This document shows, piece by piece, positions 1 through 7,300 of a stretch of 8,824 nt of DNA. This DNA comes from Oscillospiraceae bacterium (GTDB taxonomy: Bacteria > Bacillota_A > Clostridia > Oscillospirales > JAAYXM01). Position 1 is the stretch's first letter. Each line of letters starts with the position of its first letter. Location of the stretch: positions 1 through 8,824 of the forward strand of contig JAFQVE010000232.1 in NCBI GenBank assembly GCA_017408185.1, written 5' to 3'. A program made the position numbers and the translations under genes. The notes under the pieces are model-generated. The model saw only the letters and a list, made by a program, of their open reading frames with translations. It was not told where the DNA came from and ran no database searches.

Positions 1-369
1 ACGGGATGCCTCAATATCACTCCGGTTAATGCAAACGGACAGTGGCTCTCGCTAACACTTGATAACATCTCCGCGGGCACATATGACATCTAGATTGGCG
101 ATGCAACACATTTAAACGGCGGTATCGGCGATATCTACCTTGCTCCGGCAACGGTTGCCGAAAGTGCAAGAACAAATGCTGAGTATAAAATCGGCACGAT
201 TGATTACTTTGAAGCAGGTGCGTCTTTCAAGGTCGGCAACACTGCAAAGCTTTTGAAGACAACGTTCAACGCTTCGGGTGATTATGTCATCACGTTCAAG
301 CACACAGGCAAGAAGAACGCCTCAGCAGGCGGATATCTTATGAACCCGACAAAACTTCTTCTTACAGAG
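1..369 (+). repeat. B-type extracellular module (C-terminal two thirds), copy in the upstream gene
   Basis: This is a partial copy of the module repeated in the downstream protein. It matches module 4 from the codon beginning at 3266, and the first 14 bases (ACGGGATGCCTCAA) are identical at DNA level. Diagnostic pieces in order are GQWLSLTL, GGIGDIYLAP, AEYKIGTIDY, ASGDYVITFKH and GYLMNP. The N-terminal third lies outside the window. The function is unknown; a beta-sandwich, carbohydrate-binding-like role is only an inference from its place in a polysaccharide lyase neighbour. Confidence 0.8.
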
Positions 370-1320
370 ACAACGCCTGATGAAGCTTCGGGAAGCACAG
401 TTTCCGATACATTCGCAAACGTTTCAGTTCTTGCAGAGAACGGTGGAACTGTTTCGGCAGAAGGATATAACACTGTTGACGAAGTTAAAATCGGAACAGC
501 AATCAAAGCAACTGCAACTCCGAACGAGGGATACACCTTTGCATACTGGAGAAATGCGGCAGGCAAACATCTCTCTTCAAGTGCAACAGAGACATTTGTA
601 ATCAACACCAACACGGCTGTCATCGCAGTGTTTGATAAGATTGCAAATCCTGATGATACGGAAGCTCCTGTTTACTTCTACAACGAGAACGGAAGTCTTC
701 TTGACAGCAAGAAGGTTGCAAAAGGAACGAGCTTTGCAGATGCAAAGATAGAGAATCCGACACTTACGGGATATGCTTTTGATAAGTGGAGTGTTGCAGA
801 TGATACTATAATCAACACTCTTACACGCGCCGTGGCTCTTTATAAGGAGTCGGATGCGACTTATACAGTTAAGGTTGGTGACTCGGTTGTTGCGAGTGAC
901 AAAAAATACGAAGAATTCGTAACCGTAACATCAAATAACAACAACTTCTCGTATTGGATGATTGGCGAAAACATCGTAAGCTACGACAAGAGCTTTACGT
1001 TCCGAGTTTACGGCAATGTCGTTCTCACAGAGGTTTGCGAAGGTGCAAAAAAAGCACAGCCGACAGTTGCACTTGATGTAATCGGTGATAACTATTTCAT
1101 CGGATATACAGTTCCTGCAGGATACACAAAAATAGAAGCAGGTATCATTTTTGGTGACGGGTTTACACCGACCGTCGCAAGCTTCCATTCAAAAGCTTCG
1201 GAGAAAACGGGAAGCGGACAGTTTACCGCAAAGTCATCGGGAGATGGAGAAACGATTGCCCGCGGATATCTCATTTTCAAAAACACTGATGGAAGCATCC
1301 GTGTTATATATGCAGATTAA
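1..1320 (+). CDS. 3' part of a large secreted modular protein with InlB-type B repeats; frame interrupted by TAG, possible pseudogene
   Basis: The gene enters from the left edge in frame 1 and ends with TAA at 1318-1320. Its first ~120 codons align without gaps to module 4 of the downstream protein (about 60% identical by hand count), sharing GQWLSLTL, GGIGDIYLAPA, ASGDYVITFKH and GYLMNP. An InlB-type B repeat follows at about 415-640 (ENGGTV...ATPNEGYTFAYW), then a second at about 673-850 (FYNENGSLL...GYAFDKW), a weaker third at 862-1044, and a terminal domain at about 1054-1317. No SLH repeat, LPXTG signal or catalytic motif is visible, so anchoring and enzymatic role are unknown; an enzyme domain could lie upstream. 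The in-frame TAG at 91-93 sits where homologous modules have Ser or Leu. The first start-like codons after it are TTG 253 and ATG 340. Both lie mid-domain without a Shine-Dalgarno sequence, so I do not believe in a real start there. The product is probably a broken gene or a sequence error. Confidence 0.75.
91..93 (+). other. in-frame TAG stop inside a conserved module
   Basis: Reading frame 1 from base 1 gives GTYDI, TAG, IGDATH, then the conserved GGIGDIYLAP. Homologous modules in the next gene read GEYRVLLDFATH and GTYEISYEYATR with the same length, so there is no indel and the stop replaces one residue. A single base change from TCG (Ser) or TTG (Leu) would produce it. The 2466-codon downstream gene has no in-frame TAG and both genes stop with TAA, so the window offers no support for TAG recoding. 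Confidence 0.85.
415..1044 (+). repeat. InlB-type B-repeat region (two clear copies, one degenerate)
   Basis: Copy 1 (415-640) shows the divergent B-repeat pattern: ENGGTV, IGTAIKATATPNEGY, FAYW, then TNTAVIAVFDK. Copy 2 (673-850) shows the shorter Listeria-Bacteroides form: YFYNENGSLLDSKKVAKG followed by LTGYAFDKW and AVALYK. Copy 3 (862-1044) is weak but keeps FSYW, a FTFRV strand and VVLTEV at the corresponding places. Such repeats are known from secreted and surface proteins of Gram-positive bacteria, where they usually act as stalks or adhesive modules; the role here is not shown by the sequence. Confidence 0.75.
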
Positions 1321-1337
1321 ATAGAGTTTTTAATGCA

Positions 1338-1363
1338 AGCCGAGAGGAAATTTTCTCTCGGCT
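1338..1363 (+). terminator. intergenic stem-loop without U-tract, weak terminator or processing hairpin
   Basis: AGCCGAGAG (1338-1346) pairs perfectly with CTCTCGGCT (1355-1363), a 9-bp stem around an 8-base AT-rich interior that could add a G-T and an A-T pair. It starts 18 bases after the upstream stop codon. The 3' flank is CAACCCC rather than a T-run, so it lacks the U-tract of a standard intrinsic terminator. It could stabilise or process a two-gene transcript, or partly reduce read-through. Confidence 0.5.
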
Positions 1364-1373
1364 CAACCCCTAA

Positions 1374-1380
1374 AAGGAGG
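1374..1380 (+). promoter_or_regulatory. Shine-Dalgarno sequence of the surface lyase gene
   Basis: AAGGAGG is a near-perfect anti-16S match and ends 7 bases before the ATG at 1388, which is optimal spacing. It settles the start of the 2466-codon gene. An ATG directly abutting it at 1381 is followed at once by TAA and has no spacing, so it is not a credible start. Confidence 0.93.
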
Positions 1381-1387
1381 ATGTAAC

Positions 1388-4300
1388 ATGAAAAGAATAT
1401 TATCGATTCTTCTGGCTGTGTGTATGCTTATCGGTATGTTCCCTGCAATCAATGCCGTGGCTACGGATTATGTTACATACACATACGACTTCAGAAGTAC
1501 CGCAACAGGCGGCGTTGTCGGCGTTCCGACGATTGATTCATACGACAAGACAACATCGCAAGGTAAATGGATGTATTACGGTATGAGCGATGACCTTGCC
1601 ACACTTTATCAGGGAAGCTACGGCTATAACAGAACTATGACCTACGGCTTTCAGGTTCAGGCAACGGCTGTCGGTATGTACACTCAGGTGAAGCTCAATG
1701 TTCCGAAAAGCGGAGCATACATCCCGACACTTACTTATTTCAACAACAATGCCGCATCAATTGACGTTGAAGTTTTCCTTGCACCGGTCTCTGCAGCTGA
1801 CAAGTTTGCGGCGGAATATAAGCTCGGAAATGTCAATCAGCGTGGGGCTGCGGCAAATAATGAAGGAACAGTTTCTTTTAATGCCATAACAACAACAGAA
1901 ACGGAATATGTCCTTTCCTTCAGAATCGGAACACACGTCGGAAACATCGCTCCTGCGCAGTTCGAACTCAAGGAAACCGATGCTCCGAAGAAGAATATTT
2001 CCTATACGTTCGATATGTCGGTCACTGGCAATGCGGTTGTGCAGATGCCGACACTTACGGACTATGACATCGCAGGCGGACGAAACTGGAAAAACTATGC
2101 AACGGACATCGGTGGAGACAAACGTTCCCTCGGCGAGTGCATAAACCTTGTCCCGTCGGCTTACGGTCAATATCAGTCACTTACTCTTGCGGAAATTCCT
2201 GCAGGAACATATGAAATCAGCTATGAATATGCAACCCGAACGGACGGCGGAACAGGAAACGTCTATCTTGCACCTGCAAGCGATGCTTCCAATTTTATGG
2301 CAGAGAAATATCTTCTCGGGCTCGTCGATTATTATTCCGCATCAAACACAACCGCTGCCGCTCCCAAAAAGGACGGAAACGTTGAGTTCGGTAAAATAAC
2401 CGTACCCGAAGACGGAGAATACATCATCTCCTTCAAGAACGTCAGCAAAAACGCTTCTGCAACAGGTCTTTCAATGAACCCGTCAAAGCTAACTCTTACG
2501 GAATGTGAGCCGGACGCACCTGTTGAACTTGCTTCCGAATACACATACAAGCTCGGTCAGGCAAATGATGCAGGCGGACTTGTTCAGGTACCTACTGTTA
2601 CCGAATATGTCGCAAAGGGCGGAAGTAACGGCGAGTGGAAATACTATGGTATGGATTCCTCTCTTGCCGCTCTTCAGGAGACAAACGCAAGAACTGTTGA
2701 AATCAACCAGTCCTACGGCGCATATATGAGTATCGGCTTCAATACTGTCGGGCAGTATCTGCAACTTATGTTGAAGCTTCCGAATACCGGATCGTATTTC
2801 GTGCCTACCGTTAACACATATACGGGCGGATATTCAACTGCTGTAAATATGTATGTTGCTCCGAAGGGAGCATCAGACCCGATGGACAAAAAATATCTCG
2901 TCGGAGCATTTGATGCAAGAAATGCAACAACAGAGCTTCAGGGCTTCGAAACGGACGAAACGGCAACCGAATATATAGTTACTTTTGAAGATGCAACAAC
3001 CGGCAACGGTCACAACGCAAGACTCCTCTCTCTTAATTTCAAAGAGACCGAGAAGCCTGCAGAAGAGCCAGAAATCGAGCAGAAGGATTACTATAAATTC
3101 GACTTCGGTTATAAATCCGGTAACACTCAGTTCAACGTCGGCATTCCGACACTCGACACATATGAAAAGACGGGGCGCAACTGGAAATATTGCAATATGG
3201 ATGCATCCCTCTATACTAAATACGAAAACAACGGAACACCCAAGATAACTCACGCAAGAACTCTCACGGGATGCCTCAACATAACCCCGAGTGATGCATC
3301 CGGTCAGTGGCTCTCACTCACGCTTAAAGATATCTATAAGGGAGAATACCGCGTTCTTCTTGATTTCGCAACCCACAAATCGGGCGGTATCGGAGATATC
3401 TATCTCGCTCCTGCTTCCGTTGCTGAAAGCGAAAGAACAAGCGCCGAATATAAGCTTGGCTCGGTTGATTACTATGCAAAGGATGCGGCATTCGATATTG
3501 GAAACCGTGTTGCTCTCGGAAGTGTTAAACTTGATGCCTCAGGAGATTATGTCATCACCTTCAAGCACAGCGGAACAAAGCAGGCGGCTTCAACCGGATA
3601 TCTTATGAATCCTTCTGCGCTCACCCTTGATGCAACTCCGCTTGTTCTCGATTCTGTTTCCGCTTCTGTTTCAAAATCAATCCTTGCCCCCGAAGAAACT
3701 GCGAATATTTCTCTTTCGGGCAAATATACAGACACAACGGATGCAGACCTTTCAAATGCGGATGTTACCTTTGAAAGCTCAGACGATAATATTGCAAAGG
3801 TAGACGAAAACGGAAAGATAACAGCCGTATCTTCGGGTATAGCAACAATTAAAGTGACTGTTGTGTTTGGCAATGTCACAAAGGAAGCTTCCATTGCCGT
3901 CAGAGTTGAAAGCGAAGGGGAACTTCCGTTCACCGGCATTTCGAGAAAAATTGATTTCACTCTCGGTCAGTGGTCATATGAGGGCAGTGACATACGCCCG
4001 ATAAAGTATGCCGACACGGGTGATATCTGGGAATTTGCAGGAAATCACGAAAGTCTTGACGATGCATCGGCAACAACTCTCCGAAACAGTCTTACATATG
4101 GCATTCAGGCACAGACAAGCCAGACGGGACAGTGGTTTTCGATAAAGTTCAAGGCAAATGAAGATGATGTCGGCAAAATGACGCTTACTTTGAATTATGG
4201 CGGTTACCGCTACGGCTGTATCGGCAATTTCTATTTAGCCCCTGCTGAGCTTGATGATGAGCTTTGGAGAAACGATGTGTTCAAGCTTGGGGAAATTGAC

Positions 4301-7300
4301 TGTTATGCCGATTCGGATACGGTTCTATCAAGAAACGCTTCATTTGATGTTGAAATCCCCGAAGTCGGTGAATATGTGATGACATTCGAGGTCAAGGAGC
4401 GTGCAGGCGCATACACGATGTATCTCGGTTATGTCATACTGGACGGAACAGACGGAGTCTCCCTCAGTGCACATTCCGCAAAGAGCGGAATGCAGATAGG
4501 CGAAACAACGACAATCGGCTACACAGCAAAACGTGACGGTGAGAAAATCACACTTCCCGATGCAACTGTTTCCTATGTAAACAAAACCCCCGATACGATT
4601 GATGTTTCCGATGATGGAATCATAACGGGTAAGGCTCTCGGTAAGGGTGTCGTTGAGGTTGCAGTAACAAGCCTTGGAACAACCTGGAAAACAGAGCTTA
4701 CAGTCCATATCGGAACTGCAAAGCGTGGCCCGACTTATTATACCTACGAAAAACGCGCGAACGCAGTTGAAAATGCATCAAAATATGATTGGGCCAAGAG
4801 TCAGAAGGAAACTGCGGTCAAAATTGCGGATTCTCTTCTTGATAAAGAAGATATTCTTTGGGAGCTCATTCCCCAGGAAGGAATTCCGCGCTCAATGGCA
4901 GTAGGATATATGGATGATCCCGAAATGTATAACTGCCGCTACTGCGGAGTGAATTTGCGTCAGAACTACAGTATGATGCCATATACGGTAAACGCAGTAA
5001 ACCATCCTTGGAAAATTCAGTGTCCCGACTGTAAGAGATTTTTCCCGTCAAACGATTTTGGAAGCTTCTATAAGCTTGGTATTGACGAAAACGGAAACTT
5101 CTCACACAAGCTTGCACACGAGAAAAACGCAGAGCTTGTTGCAAACGGTGAGGAAGGTTATCTTGTAAATAAGCTCTATCCCGAAATCGGAACAGAGAAC
5201 CATCCCGATACAGTTAAGTTCACCGAAGGTGAAACGACTCTCGGTTGGGGAGTTGACGACGGCTTTGGATATCTTCCGGGAAGAACCTATCCAAACGGAG
5301 TTGAGGAATGTCACGCATATATTGCATTCTATAACCACTGCGCAATTTGGATGGGACCGACGATGATGCAATATCCGTCAAGTATCGTTGGAGGAAAGCT
5401 TGCAGCACTTCGCGATGCTTATCTCTATACAGGTGATGAAAAATACGGCCGTCTCGGTGCAATCATCATAGACCGTGTTGCAGATGTTTACCCTGAATAT
5501 TCACTTCCGCAGTATGGAAGACTCAGAGGCACAAACCGTCAGTATTATAATTCCCACGGGCTTTCCGATGAGGGCAAGGCAATCGGACGAATCTGGGAGA
5601 CAGACCTTGCTCGTTCAATGGCACTTTCCTATGATGCTTTTTGGCCGATGATGGAGGATGAAAGAGTTATAGCCTTCCTTTCGGAAAAAGCGGAAGAATA
5701 CAATCTCGAAAATCCGAAAACAGATGCAGCTCTTATTCGCGGAAACTGTGAAGACGGAATCCTTCGTGCAATATTTGAAGGATGTAAGACTGCTGATATC
5801 TACGGCAATTTCGGTATGCATCAGGCAGCTCTTGCTGCAGCAGCGGTAGTTCTCGATTCACAGCCTGAAACAAAAGAGTGGATAGACTGGATTATGCAGG
5901 ATGGTGTCAAGACTGTCGGCAAGAGTACAGGCGGAAATGTAAACAGCCAGATATATTCACTTGTCGATCGTGACGGACACGGTAATGAATCATCTCCGGA
6001 ATATAATGGTCTTTGGATATCAAGAACTCTTGAGTTCGCAGAATATTTATATGACTATGACGGATACACGGAAGCAAACCTCTATGCAAATCCGAGATTT
6101 TTGAAGATGATGAAGGCACAGGGCGACATCATTATGAATTCGAATACTGCACCGCAGATAGGTGATGCCGCTTCTGCCGGAGCAATAGCCACAAATTTCA
6201 CTCCGGAAAATATGCTTAAAGAATATATTCGTACAGGTGATACAGAGCTCGGTCAGCTTGCGTATTTTGCAAACGGAAATTCAACTGATGATATGCATGC
6301 TGATATCTTCACAAAGAATCCTGAAAATGTCAAGAAAGAAATTCAGGGTATAATCGATACATACGGGGAGTATGACTTCGGAAAAACAGTCAACCTCACA
6401 GGATATGGCCTTGCGATGCTTCGGGATGGAAAGCTTTATTCAAATGCGATAACAACCTCCGGTGCAAATACAAACACACAGCGTGCGTTTTGGATCTATT
6501 CCGGTTCCGGTGGAACAAGCCACCAGCATTCTGATGCTTTGAACCTCGGAATTGAAGCTTTTGGACTCAATTTTGCACCTGACTTGGGTTATCCCGAAGA
6601 TACAGGATATAACAGAAACCGTGCTCAGTGGGTAAGCAACACCATAAGCCATAATACTGTTGTTGTCGATGCAAAGAAGCAGGACACACTTAATCATACA
6701 GCGAAGCCGTTGCACTTTGATGATAGTGGAGTGGTAAAGCTTATGGACACCGATGTTCCGGATGCATACAATGCAACGGATATCTACCGCAGAACTCTTG
6801 TTATGGTAAAGCTCTCGGAAAATGAATCCTATGGTGTTGATTTCTTCCGCGTAAAGGGAGGCGATGACCATATCTACAGCTTCCATTCACAGTCAGAGGA
6901 AGTATATCTTCCCGAAGAAACGCTCATTCTTCAGGAAAAGGGAACGTATGCAGGAGAAAATGTAGAATGGGGCGATGAGTCCACAGCCTATGACAACGGA
7001 TTTTCGTGGATGGATAACGTCCGCCGTGTTGAGAATCCGTCGGGAGAATTTTCGGCAGACTTTAAGATTAAGGATTTCAAAAAGAAGCTTAAAACAAATC
7101 CAAAACTTGGACTTAAATTTACAATGCTCAATGATTTCGACCTTACCGAAGTTGCAATAGTTGATGGCATGGTTCCGAGAACAAAGGATAACTTAAGAGC
7201 AAATATGGACCACTTTGAATATATTCTTGCACGAAGAAAGGGCGAGAATCTAGACTCTCTCTTCACAACAGTCTATGAGCCGTATAAGGATAATTCAAAG

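Noticed and set aside
253..1320. A separate complete gene starting at TTG 253
   Set aside because: The TTG lies inside the conserved module, has no Shine-Dalgarno sequence or signal peptide behind it, and homology continues upstream of it to base 1 through the TAG.
1381..1386. ATG-TAA start-stop pair just before the real start
   Set aside because: It abuts the Shine-Dalgarno sequence with no spacing, so a ribosome would not start there; more likely chance than a regulatory mini-ORF.
1388..1462. Lipoprotein signal with Cys12
   Set aside because: The Cys is preceded by LLAV, which does not fit a lipobox, lies within the hydrophobic core, and the sequence instead ends in a standard AVA cleavage site.
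4472..4492. Perfect 8-bp inverted repeat CATTCCGC/GCGGAATG with a 5-base loop
   Set aside because: It lies inside the coding sequence of the second Big2-like domain, has no T-run, and one such repeat is expected by chance in several kilobases.
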